Notes: generated by a model not told the origin, from the sequence alone. DNA of 64,000 bases from Gymnothorax reevesii (GCA_029721435.1 CM056576.1:118719166-118783165), one strand, 5' to 3'. Shown: positions 1-12,989, numbered from the stretch's first letter. Made by a program: numbers and translations.

Positions 1-776
1 GGGAGTATACTGTTGTATCCAAACTCACTCACATACTTGTCAGTGTTAGGGAGCAGACAATGATATAGCAATTTTTTACTGTGTAAATGGATATATAAAT
101 GTTGAGACTGTTCGAGAGTTTTGGATAAAACCATGAGTGTATTTCATTTGGTTGAGGCAGAAATGATACTCTTTAAGGGCCAGTGTAGCAAGGATCAAGA
201 TAAGTATCAGTGTGCAGTAAAAAGCCCTGTTGCACATTCCAAAATGCACTTTGAGTGCTATCCCTCAGGCTTTTGGGTAGTTTCCAGAAGCTTCATAATA
301 TGTCAGCATGAAAGGGAAGAAGCCAGGCATAAATAAAGGCTATAAAGCATAAACACAACAGACACAGTTTATTTGCATTTTCTTTAATGTTCACCCCTGG
401 CAATTTGAAGACGAAAAAGTGAAGCACATTTTCTGCCTGCCTGCCCGCCTGACAGAACTCAGCGTAGCCAGACAATTGGTCACTTTTCTCCAATGACCAA
501 TCCTTTAAGATCTACAATGTCTACAATGAGCAACAAAATCAATTTTGACTGCTTGGTATAACTGAATTGGAAGGCATTCAAAATATACCTCATAAATGCA
601 AACCTGGCTGAATATTTGTGAGGTTGGAAATGCTATCAAAACATTACCTTGTCCACTGGTGCGTTAATCCAAAAATTGTTTGTTTTTGTTTGAAAAAGAA
701 AAAGAAATACTGTGAAATTTTCCCGAATTTCACATCATAATTCTTTTTTTTTTGTGGGTTCCAGGATGTATTTGCA
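1..776. other. AT-rich intergenic DNA
   Basis: I see no gene, RNA or clear repeat boundary here. Short open frames on both strands have no recognisable composition or motifs. Confidence 0.4.
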
Positions 777-801
777 ATAAATAAATAAATAAATAAATAC
801 A

Positions 802-840
<39 letters not shown>

Positions 841-853
841 AAAAATAAATAAA
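777..853. repeat. (AAAT)n microsatellite
   Basis: About 19 units of ATAA/AAAT with a single interruption (atac). It could be the tail of an old non-LTR retrotransposon, but no body is recognisable next to it. Confidence 0.9.
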
Positions 854-1958
854 TTCATTAATTAAAATGACCAGAATATTTTCGAAGGATGATCAAAAAT
901 GGGAAAGATAACTTTTCTGCTTCCTTGGTAAGGCAGAGGATAACTTCTGGTCTGTTGATATTCCGGACATTGCTGCTGGAAAATGGTGGACTGTTCCTTG
1001 CATTAGTCTCTCCTCAAATCGGTTTGAATGTCTCAAGGCATGCTGAACACAATTACAGTCAGATTATTCCATCCACTATGAACAAATAATAACAGTGGTA
1101 TTGATAGAGCAATGCCTGATAATTCATTGAATCATCTGATGTAGTGTGCATCTGTATATGCACCTATTGACAATTTTGCAAGCTCAACAGTCAGTGAATA
1201 AGAGTAGCAGAGGAAGTTTCTAAAGAAAAATATCCAGTTTTTCTTCAGTGATACCAAGGTCTTTACAATCCTTGATCCAAATGCCTTTCTTTTTTAAAAT
1301 TTGGATGATTTATCTCATTTGAGCCCTCACATAAGTCAGAAACCACTGGAAATGGTAACTGTAAAGCCCGAATGTACAAAGGGAAGACTTGCCTTATTGA
1401 TTAATGCTTTGTTCAGGCAAACATTTTGGTTGCAGATGCAGTACAGTGGAACACCATAGCCCTCATTATTGATGACTGACCTGCCATTGATGCCAATTCC
1501 TGAGATCGATGCAAATATGCTTTCACCCTCAATCTATGCAGAGAACAAAATGTACCATTATTTGCAAAGGTTTGTGGCAAACTGTAAAACAATTCTGTTT
1601 GCTCAAGATGCTTCTAAAAATCATCAAATGAAAATATTTAAATTGCAAGTTGTGGAGTTGCGGACTGTTACCTCAGTCAAATCAACACATTCTCATCCTG
1701 AATCATCATATATGGGGCGCCATTTGTCAAATAGGGTGTGTTGTTTTATACCGTACAGTTTCAGTTTTTGCTAATTTAGCATCAAAAACCGGGAAACAAG
1801 ACTGTTGCCATTTTAAACCGTTTCACACATTTACGCACAAATATGTGTAAATTGGTGTAGGAAAGGTGATATCATTTTTTGTAGTATATCTTTTTGTAGA
1901 AGGAAAAGGAGGAAATTAAATATTAAATCTAAACATTAAATATAAATCAAATTGCTAA

Positions 1959-1963
<5 letters not shown>
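854..1963. other. AT-rich intergenic DNA
   Basis: No recognisable gene or mobile element. The open frame at 1469-1774 is short, has no domain signature and starts in low-complexity surroundings; I treat it as chance. Confidence 0.4.

Positions 1964-2025
<62 letters not shown>
1964..2025. repeat. (AT)n microsatellite
   Basis: Uninterrupted AT dinucleotide run of about 60 bp. Confidence 0.95.
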
Positions 2026-2029
<4 letters not shown>

Positions 2030-2827
2030 AGTCTTTAGGATTTAGATTTAAGATTGAAGGTTTAGATTTAACCTGTTGGACAGTAGATGGCACTGTCAGC
2101 TTAGCATTGCTGTTCTGTGGGTCGTGCATGACTAAAGCTTGAAGACAGCTCGAGCGAGTAGTCAGAGCGCTAGTGAGAAATGGCGATACTCCAAGATTTG
2201 GCAACAGCCATACAGATGTCAGGCAGCGATATTTTTTTCTGTACCGTTAATTCTGGTCCCCCACTTCACTTTCGTCCCATAATCGCGCAAATTTGTGTCT
2301 TGATTACCCCGACAAAATAAGGTTAGTTTGCGTACTGTCTTTTTGGCTCGGTTGGCTCTCGCTAGCAAACTATAGTGAAATCGAACTGTGTGATGTTATA
2401 GCTAGCGTGCCAATGTATTTTGCTACATACCCAACTGGCTAGCGAGCTAAAAAGGCTACAGTTCACTTTCAATGACCAAAGTATTCTCAGAAATAATTAT
2501 GCCGACAAAATAAGGCTACAGTCTGCTTGCACTTTCATACTCGCTAGCGAGCTAATTGGCTACCTAGTTAATTGGCTACCTAGTTAAATTGATATCAAAC
2601 TGTATGTAATGATAATAACCGGTTAAAGCCTTTTGTGTTTAACAAGTGTTTATGGTGTCCTTTTCACAGGCTGCAATTTTTTTTTTTCTGAACTGTTAAC
2701 ACAAGACAATTTCTAGAACCAAGAGGGAAAAAACGTCCCCCAGAAAGAAAACACTTCCATTGTTCACATTGCTCTTGTTATTCAATGTGAATAAAGCTGA
2801 GCACTACAGATTTTCATCAATAATAAT
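2026..2827. other. Unidentified sequence with local duplication
   Basis: No gene recognised. Two segments near 2308-2360 and 2500-2560 share a block containing ccgacaaaataagg followed by tagcgag/ctagc-rich sequence, which suggests a local duplication or the debris of an unidentified repeat. Confidence 0.35.
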
Positions 2828-3222
2828 AACAATGCATCAATTTTATATAGCGCTTTTCTGCTTTCTGGGCACTCAAAGACGCTTCACAAGGATACATTAT
2901 TCATTCACTCACACATTCACACTCTGATGGTGGTAAACTACGTTTACTAGCCACAGCTGCCCTGGGGCAGGCTGACGGAAGCGTGGCTGCCAGTAAGCGC
3001 CTACGGCCCCTCCGACCACCACCAAACATTTGCACACAGCCATACAGGAGTGTTCCTATATTGCATGTTTTGTGGGTGTGGGAAACCAGAGTACCTGGAG
3101 GAGAACATGCAAGGGAGACACAGGGAGAACATGCAAACTCCACACAGAAAGGCCCCAGGCCGAATTCGAACCCGCAACCTTCTTGCTGTGAGGCAGTAGT
3201 GCTAACCACTGTGCCACCGTTA
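2828..3222 (-). repeat. Composite interspersed repeat, copy 1
   Basis: The block starts at aatgcatcaattttatatag and ends in gctaaccactgtgccacc. Its right half is the reverse complement of the common fish L2-type unit (cactccacacagaaaggcccc-like region, gaacccgcaacc). Its left half (tatagcgcttttctg, ctcaaagacgcttcacaag) is the other common fish module. A second copy lies at 44342-44720, the same way round and roughly 90% identical by eye. It is presumably an LINE- or SINE-derived unit, but I cannot assign the family name with certainty. Confidence 0.75.
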
Positions 3223-3225
3223 TCA

Positions 3226-3356
3226 TCTCTCAGGGTTAAGGGTTGCGGGGTGGGTTTGTTTTAAAGTGGCGTCAATTAAGGACACCAAAAGCTACCTTTT
3301 GCATCGTATATCAACACTTGGTTAGGTAGCGTCACTGTATGACATGTCGGGATGAG
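3226..3356. repeat. TIR element with telomere-like core, truncated copy
   Basis: The right end (gtcactgtatgacatgtcgggatgag) matches the ends of the elements at 36342-36494 and 28331-28553, and the interior has the shared aaggacaccaaaagctacc stretch. The left terminal repeat is missing; the copy abuts the composite repeat directly. Confidence 0.55.
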
Positions 3357-4422
3357 CTTGTCAAATCAATATTTGGTATGATTACTCTTTGCCTGAAAAT
3401 TAGGAGCACAGCCTTGAATTTTCTAGTTTTTTCAGATTGGCTGTTTGTTTTTTCCAGAAATATTAAAGAACCGATGCAGCTCTTCTGAAGGCTCACAGAC
3501 TCACTTGCGTCTGCTTCTCCAGGTAATTTCAGGCGGCTTTGATGATGTTGCGATCAAGGCTCTGTCATGGTTATATTATCTGTATCAACTGCCTTTGATG
3601 AAAGACGACAAAGAAAACTAAGAATGTAGCAAAGACTATTTTCATTAACAGTTGGCCTCTCCAATGTGCTTTTTATCTACAGCATCATGATTAAGGCAAA
3701 CAAAAAATATAAAAAATAGTTAATATAAAGTTTTAATGGAAAAAAAAAATGCCTAAAATCTTTAGATGCCTAAAATTTTTGTGGGGTATTGCATCCTCCA
3801 TCTGAAATTTCCTGCAAAAGTACCTGTTAACCTCTTCTTCTCTCATGCCATTCAGATTTTGCACCAAAGCACTCTAACATAACAATGTGTGTACAGAATG
3901 TGACATGCATGCATGTATACGCTGGCAGAAACCTCACTCTCTTACAAGAGATTTAATGTTTGCATATGAGGTGAACATAATTGGTATGGAGCAACGACAA
4001 GATGTAATTAAAATGAGCGTGTAATGGGAGTTCTCAATATGGTCAATGTTGCATAAAACCACAAGCCAGCGAGACAATGCCATCATAAAATGGAAAACAT
4101 TTTACGCATAATCTTTAGCATGCATTGTCTTGTTGGTTTTTGCCACTATGCATACAGGCCATAAATCAGATTAGGAGGTGCAAACATGCCTCTTTTTTAA
4201 TATCCTAAAATTTTTGGAGGATGGAAATGTAATTTTAAGTGTGTGTGCTACAAAGCATCATCCCAAGTTGTATTAGAAATCAGAAGAAAAATGCAATCCT
4301 GCATGTAAAGGCTTATTCACGCAATGTACTTTGAAAAACTATTTGGTTAGATTTAAGATTTCCGGTATTTGAATTCTGATTTGTGCATCACGGACCATTT
4401 ACTACAACATGACAATTAAATT
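3357..4422. other. AT-rich intergenic DNA
   Basis: No gene or clear element seen. A poly-A stretch occurs near 3741. Confidence 0.35.
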
Positions 4423-4489
4423 GGTGAATTCAATAAGGGCCCAACTCCACACATTTTCAACAGGGAGTTGGGCCTTTATTGAATTCACC
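4423..4489. repeat. Long near-perfect hairpin
   Basis: Two 26-bp arms (4423-4448 and 4464-4489) are reverse complements with one mismatch, around a 15-nt spacer. The arms include ggtgaattcaataa and gggcccaactcc. Less perfect pairing (aaatt/aattt) continues outside the arms. This may be the remains of a fold-back element or a small inverted duplication. No RNA family is recognised. Confidence 0.9.
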
Positions 4490-5324
4490 GATTCAATTTC
4501 TTTTCGGATTCCAATGAGTGAGAGGAAGATCGATCGGGAGCCAAAGTCATGAAACCCCAATACCTAGAACCCAGCATAGAACCCAAAAGGATCTGAAATT
4601 CAAGCTTTTTCCACAAGCTAGAATCGGCATTATGTAACTGTTGAGGGATTTGACAGCCCCTGGCCTAGATTATGACACACCCTAACCCTTTTCAGTCATT
4701 ACCAACTCAGCTGAACTGCCCCTTTCACTGTATACTTTTATTATTATCATCACATTCCCATTAATAAATGCTCCCCTGTGGATTGTACTCTGAATCTGTC
4801 TCTGGTTCCTTACTTGGATCATAGCACTTAAAAAAATTTCGTTTATTTTTTAATCTTATTTTTGAATCTTCCATAAAGTGCATTTAGAAAGATGCAACAC
4901 GTTTACCTATGAGTGGATCATTTTAATAATTTAAACAATTGTTTAAAAAGGGAAATGATTGAACGGGTCAAGGCTTTTTATTCGTTTAAAGGGATTTTTG
5001 TGCCTCCGTTTTCTTCTCAGCAACAGTCACTAGTGAAGTGTCCATTGAACAATGTTACTAAATGTAAGAATAATAACTAAAACCACATCCCTCCTCTGCT
5101 GGGTGTAGATTGCAAATTCTTTTGCTGGAATAAACCCAATTTTATTTGCAAGCAAAATCCAGCTTACAATGTACCATTATAAGGCATACTGAATGTCATT
5201 CTTGACAAGTTTTGAGGAAATGTAAGACATACCAACCTATAAAGTATATATTTTTTGTCGTTTCGATTTCAGTCCTTTATTAGGGAATAAACAAGTATTT
5301 TTAAAATGAATTTAATTACTTAAA
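4490..5324. other. AT-rich intergenic DNA
   Basis: Nothing recognisable beyond short homopolymers. Confidence 0.35.
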
Positions 5325-5660
5325 GATCCATCCATAAATTTTCAAATGCATTTGGTCCTGGTCGGAGTTTCAGGGGGAACGGAACTTGTCCCAGCGTACA
5401 ATGGGCAAGAGGAAGGGGTGCACGCTGGACAGTTCGCCGAACCGTTTCAGTCATCACACACGATTCACTGACACACTCACACCTATGGGCAACTCAATTC
5501 ACTGAGAACGCATGAGTTTAGGTTGTGGAAGGAAATGGAGCAGCCATAGAAAAGCCTCGCTAACACAGGTTGAATATGCAAACTCCACACAGAAAAGCCC
5601 TTGCAGTATTCAAACCCCAAAACTTCCAGCTGGTGAGCAACAGTGCAACCCCCAGTGCAA
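5325..5660 (-). repeat. L2-type retrotransposon 3' end (degenerate)
   Basis: In reverse complement this follows the usual order of the fish L2-type tail: the end with tggatgga-type sequence (plus strand gatccatccataa), the tgtccagcgt/ggacagttcgcc zone, the caccTATGGGCAA zone and the aactccacacagaaaagccc zone. It is highly diverged, so it is old. Confidence 0.65.
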
Positions 5661-6114
5661 CCAAAGCTGAAATATTTTAAAATAGATTGATTACAATGCA
5701 CAGCTTATGCAAACCAATTTATATCTTGATAGCGTTTCAGTCAATAATATAATGCGAAATCTGCAAAATAAACTGCTGTACGAGGCAGTTTCCTTGTATT
5801 TCACAAATGTATGACTCAATGATTCAAACAGATGGTGTGATTAACACAATTAATGCTTAGATTTTTCTTGTACAAAGCAAAATGAAATAAACTTAATTAC
5901 TGCAAAAAGATCATTCTTCTGACTTATTAACCAATGATGTGTGGATACACTGGGTGACAAAACAAAGTGAATTAACAGCTTCCATTAATAACAAAACAAA
6001 TCTGATGGATAATTCTTTTCTGTGTGGGCTTTCCTCTGGTCAAAATGCCATCTGGCCCAAGTTTGTGTCTGTGTTGTATGCCGTTGGAAGGGCTGTGCTT
6101 TGCACACTGTTGAT
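5661..6114. other. AT-rich intergenic DNA
   Basis: No gene or element recognised. Confidence 0.3.
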
Positions 6115-6510
6115 GTGCACAGAGGACAGGAAGTTCAGGACTGGACTCAGGTGCAAGGATGGACTTGGTTGTATTTATTATGCCTCCTGTGCAGCAGGGA
6201 GGCACACAAGAAGCAATACAAAACAAAATAGGAAACAAGGTTCCTCAGTGATGGTGATAAAGCGCTGACATAAACAATAAACAGCACTAAATTTAAGAGT
6301 TAGTCTATACAAGACTGGAGATACAACACAGACGTGGCTTACAAGACCGCAAACACTAAGTGTGGAGCTCGGTCTTAAATAGCCCAACACTACCACACAG
6401 TGAAAATGAGCGGCAGCTGCATACTATGATTGCGGGACTGAGAATGCCGTCCAGGTCTTAATAGACCAGTGAGTTTGACAGCTGGAGGCGTGGTCTTAGA
6501 GCCATCTGAG
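6115..6510 (-). mobile_element. Probable solo LTR (gypsy-like), minus orientation
   Basis: On the minus strand the block reads as an LTR: a TATA box (gggctatttaagacc, plus 6371-6386) lies upstream of an AATAAA-type signal (plus tttatta near 6173). No internal retroelement sequence flanks it, so it is best read as a solo LTR. I could not find exact ends or a target duplication; the boundaries are approximate. Confidence 0.4.
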
Positions 6511-7499
6511 AAACACTCTCCTCACTAATGTGAAGACCTTATTGTCCTTCATCAAGAAAAAGTGCGTATTATATATTAGGAGCACCATAAAAAAAAAATT
6601 AAATTTTGAAAACTCTAAACTCTCTTTTCAAGTGTTTATGAAGTGCTTTCACTCAAGGCCAGACTTCTTTTTTTCCGTTGCAGTTTTCTTTGTGCTTTTG
6701 AAGAATGATACAGGTCATTCCTATTAATTTGAAGGTTAAATAGCAACCTGATCCTGCTTCAAAGAGGTTTAAGCAGGAGCATTTTTGTAAACAAGTTTGC
6801 AAGTATGTAAGCAGGATAAGGATACTCAACTGCTCTAACGGGGTACTTGAACAGCAGGTGCATCTGTCACAAAATGAACAATTACTTTCAGAAGCAAGGG
6901 GAAACTTCGTCAAAAATGATGACAAAATATGCCAAACACCACAATACAACAACAGTAGAAAATAGAATGGAACAAAATGAAATAAAAAGGATTGTGATAA
7001 CTGTGGCCAGGAGTCAAAGCTTTTAAGGGCGGACACATGGATGCTTGGAATGACAGTTGCTATGACCACAGAACTACAGCTCTATAAATCACCACAGAAT
7101 GCAATCAAGCAATCAATCAATCAATATCTGGACCAGTAACAATAAAAACAGTATGTTGTGAGCCTAACAAAGCTGGTATTTTGACAATATTTCTGATGAT
7201 TTGACCGCAAACTGTCATATTTTCTTTCAGACACAAAAAAGTAAAGATTATTACTTAACCCCCCCCCCCATGTATGCCTAGTCTATTAAGGTTAACCATT
7301 TTTACTGTTGATGCTGGAAAATGTGAACAGTAACTTAATTTGCCATGTAATTTGGCATTTGTGATAACAAATATTGCCAAGAAAATATAAAACATCCGAA
7401 TAGAATGGCAGTGCATTGTCAAAATACTGAATAATTAACAAACATTTCACACTAGTTGATGTGGAGGAGGGCTGGTGCTCGGCCCCTCTGCTCACTCAT
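6511..7499. other. AT-rich intergenic DNA
   Basis: No gene recognised. The 138-codon minus-strand frame at 6653-7069 has a hydrophobic, low-information composition and no motif. A poly-C run lies at 7261-7269. Confidence 0.35.
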
Positions 7500-8130
7500 A
7501 AATAGCTCAGCACAAAATGAAACGGCGCTCCAAAACTTTGACCATATCAGCCCCGAACAGATGCCTTCTCGCTCGGAGGGGCAGGCTCTCGGTAATGCTT
7601 AATCCCATTACAGTCTCATTGCAGCTTTGGTCACGGCTCCCTCTCCATGGTAGCACTTGGCACTGCGGCGCGCCTTCAAGAAAAAAATACATCCTCAGTG
7701 AGCCACCATTGGCCACCTGTGGAGAGCATGGAAAAATCCCCAGTGTTGTGCTTTGCCCGAGACAAAGACGCTGCGTGCCGCATTAGCGGTGGAGCCAAAT
7801 ACGATTGCACTAATACTGCTCGTGTATATTACACAATGAGTTGTTACACAACAAACTATGAGGCTGTTTACCCCAAAACATTTTCTAATTCACTGTTTAT
7901 TCTTATTTTCACAATTCAGTCGCTAACCTTGAATATCCGTGTCACTCCTAACTCGTCTCTGAGAAGAAAACATAGTAACCAGGCTTCATCGGCTTATCTG
8001 GCAACCAAAAATGCACAACGCATGCATGCCAGGCTTCCAGCTGATCAGAATCAAATATTAATCCGAGCCAATTGAACCCTGAATAGCGGGGTTCTCTTGG
8101 CACATTAAAGCCCAGCTAAGCTGCCGTGTA
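7500..8130. other. Possible conserved noncoding block
   Basis: This stretch is more GC-balanced than its surroundings and free of recognisable repeats. It holds homeodomain-like and bZIP-like words (gcttaatcccattac, agctgatcagaatcaaatattaatc). The look is that of a vertebrate conserved noncoding element, but that is an impression from composition only. Confidence 0.2.
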
Positions 8131-8295
8131 CAGTCCATTGCCTGCTGTGCCTTTGATGTACAGTGCTCAAACAAAAGAAAAATAGGATACAGTCAGCCAT
8201 TTTGTCCCTGGCCAGGAAAAATCTCCATTAACTCTTCATTATGTCTTTCCTTCAAAATATAACCTTCTGATTCCTGGTAAATATCACTGTGTGGC

Positions 8296-8585
8296 CATAA
8301 AGCCTATCCCAGCATCTAGAGGAGGAAAGAATATGCTCTGGACAGTTTACTAATCCATTGCATGGCATACACACAGTTCACTCGGACACTTATTCCTATG
8401 GACAATTTAGAGCCTCCAATTAGCTTAGCATGCATCTCGGGGCTGTGGATGGAAGCTGGAGGAGCTGGAGAAAACCAATGTAAAACATCTGGAAAACATG
8501 CAAGCTCCAAGGTCCAGTAAAAAGGTCCAGGCCGAGTTCAAATTCACTGCCTTCTTACTGTGAGGTGACTGCATAACCTCCTGCA
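8296..8585 (-). repeat. L2-type retrotransposon 3' end
   Basis: In reverse complement it shows the agtgtaccctgcctc-like, gggataggct-like (plus agcctatcccagc) and tttggagcttgcatg-like zones, and ends near the tgcaccaca motif. Diverged. It directly precedes a (TAA)n run, and the THAP fragment begins right after that run. Confidence 0.7.
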
Positions 8586-8592
8586 CCACACT

Positions 8593-8616
8593 AATAATAA
8601 TAATAATAATAATAAT
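8593..8616. repeat. (TAA)n microsatellite
   Basis: Eight TAA/AAT units between the L2-type tail and the THAP fragment; they lie in frame with the latter and give a run of Asn codons. Confidence 0.9.
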
Positions 8617-8814
8617 GCCATTCGATCATCTGGAAAATACAGCAAAATAGGTTTTGATCGATTTACACAAAATAATGAAGTCCTTTTGAAAGATTGGCTT
8701 GATAAATTACGAAGAATTGACCGTGGAAAGCCTTATAAACCAACAAAACATTCAATTCTTTGCTCAGAGCACTTCGTGAAAAGCTGCTTCACGTACCAGA
8801 AGTTCACAAGTTAG
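8617..8814 (+). pseudogene. THAP-domain fragment
   Basis: The frame stays open from the (TAA)n run to a stop at 8812-8814 and translates to a clear THAP zinc-finger C-terminal half: a FDRF core (FHRFP position), a K-x-W helix (LLKDWLDKLRR), the K-P-T-K-H-S turn and the CSEHF zinc ligands (C-x2-H), then a SCF segment. The N-terminal C-x2-4-C pair is missing, so the domain is cut at its start. THAP domains occur in host transcription factors and in P-element/THAP9-like and Kolobok-like transposases; which one this came from cannot be decided. There is no following exon in sight and no obvious donor after the last codons. It is probably a transposon or processed remnant. Confidence 0.65.
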
Positions 8815-11800
8815 TCAACAGTTTTTTTTGCAATGAAAGCTGGTTTTAAAATAAAAATTTAAAGAAATTAGTGGGAAATATATATTCAATACAAATATTA
8901 ACCTTGGGCCTGAACGTCCCCGTAACGGGGGCAATGAATTTGCATAATAAATACCGCATGTTTCCTAATAGCAACCTCGTCATGTGACATATCCCCTTGG
9001 AAAGCAAAGAAACTCGGCAAAAAGTTTGTGACGACCGTTCTTACTTAAACCGAACATAACTCAAGTATCAAGCATCTAGCAAAACATAAATAAAATAAGA
9101 TCAGTGCTCTAACGCAAGCATTTCTGCTGAATTTGTGCTATGCATACAAACCCCAACTCAAATGAAAAAGGACAGTCCACAGATTCCAACGATACAAGCC
9201 TTGTCATTTTAAATTAACACCACACTCAAATAACATCAGGCATACACTTTAAATGCTACAGAGATGAGAAAATTTTCTTACCTTTAATATTTTGTCATAA
9301 AAGCTGTTTGCGGGTAAATCTGTGCTTGCTATTGTTTTAGCCAGTCAATCTCACAGTCCTCTCACCATTATGCTATGCACTAAAAGACCTCAGCAGTATA
9401 ATCACTAAAATGGTTTGTTTTTTTGAATTCTCGCAATAATTGACTGCTAAATATCCAACTGTTGTTGTCAAAGCTGGTTTATGACTGAGAATCCTTAGCC
9501 AATATGCGCAAGTTGAAACACAGCACAGCTATACAAGTGCTAAATCGACCAGTGAATATATAGTCTGTTGAGATAGTGTCGTGGATAGGGTGGAGCATTT
9601 GGACCTGAGATTCAATATCCGGTTATACATGCGACATTTCAGAGCAATGAAGTACATTTTTTTGCATAAATGAATAAGAATTAATCAATGCATTCCCATT
9701 CCATCATAGCCATCTTCCTGAGCTACTTTGGGGATCATGTGACTTACACTACAGTTTCTGCATCCAGTGCAATACCTCCATTGTGGTTGGAACAAAAACC
9801 AGCATACGCAGTGGGTCCCCAGGATCGACTTTGGGAACCACTGATGTACATTATCTTTTTTACTATTCCCTTGAAAAAATCTTATGTACAGCAGAAATTG
9901 AAATTTTCATGTTAGCTATTAATTGCCCTTGAAGCAAAATAATGATGGGAAAAAGTACATCTGCTCATGTGTTAGACTTCAGTAGCCTCCATATTAAGCC
10001 CTCCATCATAGTGACGTCTGGGGGTGGACAGATTATTGCCACCAAGAATTAGCACCGGCCAGACAGGAAACAGCTTTGTTTTAATTAGTCCTGTTTCCTT
10101 TGTAAAACATTCTCTCAGGAGAGAAACATTGTTCCCTTAAACCTCTTCTTATTCATTATTAACCATCTGCTTTCAGAGTCCCGTTGTCCGGAAGTTTGCT
10201 TCTGATTAATTATTTAAAAATGATGATTGCAATATGGTGAGTATCATTTCCAATATGCATGTTTGCCTTCTTCCAAGCACAATTTCATAATGTTTATTCA
10301 TTTTTTGCCCGGGGGCAGTATCTGTGCTGGCAACATTTCCAGTGTTGGCCATGTTGAAATGGAATTTCAGCCTGTTGCAGCTTGTTTACACTATTAAAAT
10401 ATTAGAGCACATATTTCTGTGCAGATTATTAACATAGATAATAGAACTTTCTCATTACATGAATTATGAGTTCAGCAAAATGCATCATTGTATGCAGAAT
10501 ACAGAAGAGGTCCTTAATTTTGTAGGCTGAGAATTAACAAGGTCTATCTGCATATTTTCCCACAACTAAGTTATATAGATCAAATGCTTTCAAAGGTAGT
10601 ACGGTCTACTTTGAGCACTTGATCTACGGATACATGTAGTTTACATGTTACATAGGGCTAACTTCATATTTCCTGTATCAGAATGGTCAATCTACTGCTG
10701 ACCAGTAGTTGGACAGTATCCAGGTCATGTGATCTGAAAATCTCCAGCATTCTTCAATGACCTGCTGAGCTAAATACTATTATTTGAAGCTTTATTTTGA
10801 AAAGCTTCAATTGCTTCAGTATGTTCAACATGATTTCTATAATGTACTACCTTTAATCCACAAGTTATTAAATAAACTAAAACATGCTGTAACAATAATT
10901 TTATTAAATAATTTAATCTTCTTTTTGTTACATTAAGAGGTTGACATACTAAGCAAAGTTTACTTTCATGCATTGCAACCTCCAATTTATTAACACGCAC
11001 TATTTTGGCATGGATCCTGACGACATATCAAGTAAGTGTGGTAACCGTTTCAGGATCTATACGAAAACGTTGTGTGATAACAAAAAAGAAGTTGTAATCC
11101 ATAAAGTAGTCTTTGCCTAAAGTAATTTCATATTTGATGACAATAAAAGTAGTAATCGATAGTAATCGTTTCTGTAATGGCAGTTTTGAGACCCGGTCCC
11201 TCACTGGTCTATTTTTTTTTAAAACATGCAATTAGCAGATAGACCCTGGTAATATCAGAATTCAATGAATTCTGAAGTTACAATGGTCTATCTGAAAAAT
11301 TGGTTATCTAGAATTCTGGGAAGATGCCTAGATAAGAGGGATATGATAGGATCATTTAAGCTGCACAGTGCACCAGTCATTCAAAAAAAAAGACTATGCA
11401 GTCTGACAAAAAAAAGAAGAAGAATTGTACATACAGGATTCTGGATTTTCAATTGCGATTTTCTAAAAAACCTCAAAAGTGCAGAAAGACATAGTTAAAT
11501 GTTGGCTTGAAATTTACTTGAAATCCTACAGGCAGTCTGGGCTCACTGTGTAAGTTTTTTTCTTGTCAGCCCTTATTTCTCCTTAACTTAAACGAGTCCC
11601 TTTGGAATTCATTTCAACCTTAACTATTAAACCAACAAATAAGTTTGAAATGTCTAAAGCCACAAAATGATGGTTTTCTTTGTTTCTGAGAAACAAATGA
11701 GTCAATTTGATCAAATATCAACCTTATTTAACTGAAAGCTCCCAGTAAGTTCAGTCCATCACAGCTCTCCTTATCTCCTCATTCCAGTCTTTGCTGAGGA

Positions 11801-12369
11801 CACTCAACGGGGCTAATGCATTGTCAGAGAAATGTCAGAGCTGTATTGAAAAGCCAAGTCAATGTGTTTTTAGAATGTGACAGCTAGCGTTTCTTTCTCT
11901 TTTGCCTCCTTGTTCGTTTTATTTTTCAGTGAATGAGCACTACCTGGCGGTAATTTAAATTCAACTTGATTCAAAAGAAACATCCAAAGGGTCACTGATC
12001 GAGTTAAACCCACATTGCTAGGGACCAGCAACTTTGTGGCCTGGATTTACTTGAAGGAGTTCGACAATTTATTCTGTCTGAGCACAATGAAACTCTTTTT
12101 AAGTCTGCGGGAATGTGAAATGCGAAGAAAAGGCGCTGAAAGACAATATTTAAGATACACAGGGAGCCATGTCTGGCAGTGGCAGGCTCCGTCTAACAAG
12201 GAACTGAATCATTCTCCCACCAACAGCTTTGACACAGTTGGAATGATGGGGGCTGAGCTTAATGGTTCATTAGAATGACTATATTATCAGCGTTCCACAG
12301 GAGCAGCTCCGCATACCGGGGAACTAGTCTGGATCTGGAAACAGCTGTCACTTCCACAAATCAGGGATA
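8815..12369. other. AT-rich intergenic DNA
   Basis: No recognisable gene. A short palindrome (ccccgtaacgggg, near 8918) lies 100 bp after the THAP fragment and could be a transposon end. All open frames are short and AT-rich. Confidence 0.35.
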
Positions 12370-12702
12370 GATGGTGCCACATTATGCATGCACGTGCCTG
12401 TCTTTACACGTGGTCGTCAAATACAGAGGGGTGCAGGAGTTGTTTGTAGAAATGCGCACATATGCACAAATGCACAAGTACACACATACACACATGCGCT
12501 TACAAGCATGCACACCTTCACACATGCAAACATGCATCCTCACACATAAACAAACATTTGTGAACACAAATGCACATATACTGTTGGCATACACATAGTT
12601 GCATGTACTTTACACTCATATGCAAATGTATAGGCACTATGCATATGTATGAACAATATTCTGTATATACTCAAAGACACGAATAGACGCAACGTGTATA
12701 CA
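12370..12702. repeat. CA-rich degenerate microsatellite
   Basis: Imperfect CACA/CATA/CAAA tracts from about 12460 to 12590, next to the Tc1-like insertion. Open frames here are cysteine-rich or threonine-histidine artefacts of the repeat. Confidence 0.8.
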
Positions 12703-12830
12703 CAGTGGGGTGCAAAAATTAGGGCACCCCTTGTTTAAAAGTCTGTTACAATTAATCTCCAAGTGATTGAAAGCAAACCTGAACACTAAATGCTACAAAG
12801 TTAAACATCACACATGTCATCACATTTTAA
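12703..12830 (+). repeat. Left terminal inverted repeat of Tc1-like element
   Basis: Matches the reverse complement of 14680-14810, with shared stretches such as tctgttacaattaatctcca and aaatgctacaaagttaaaca. Confidence 0.85.
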
Positions 12831-12989
12831 AGCAAGAATAATTTTTAACTTTTTTTACAGTTTCAGAATAATAAAACAAGGAATAAGGCCTGGTGCAAAA
12901 GTTTGGGAACCCTGTCAGCTAGCACTTTGTAACTCCCCTTGGGGCAGCTATAACAGCTTGCAAACGCTTCCTGTAGCCAGCTAAGAGTC

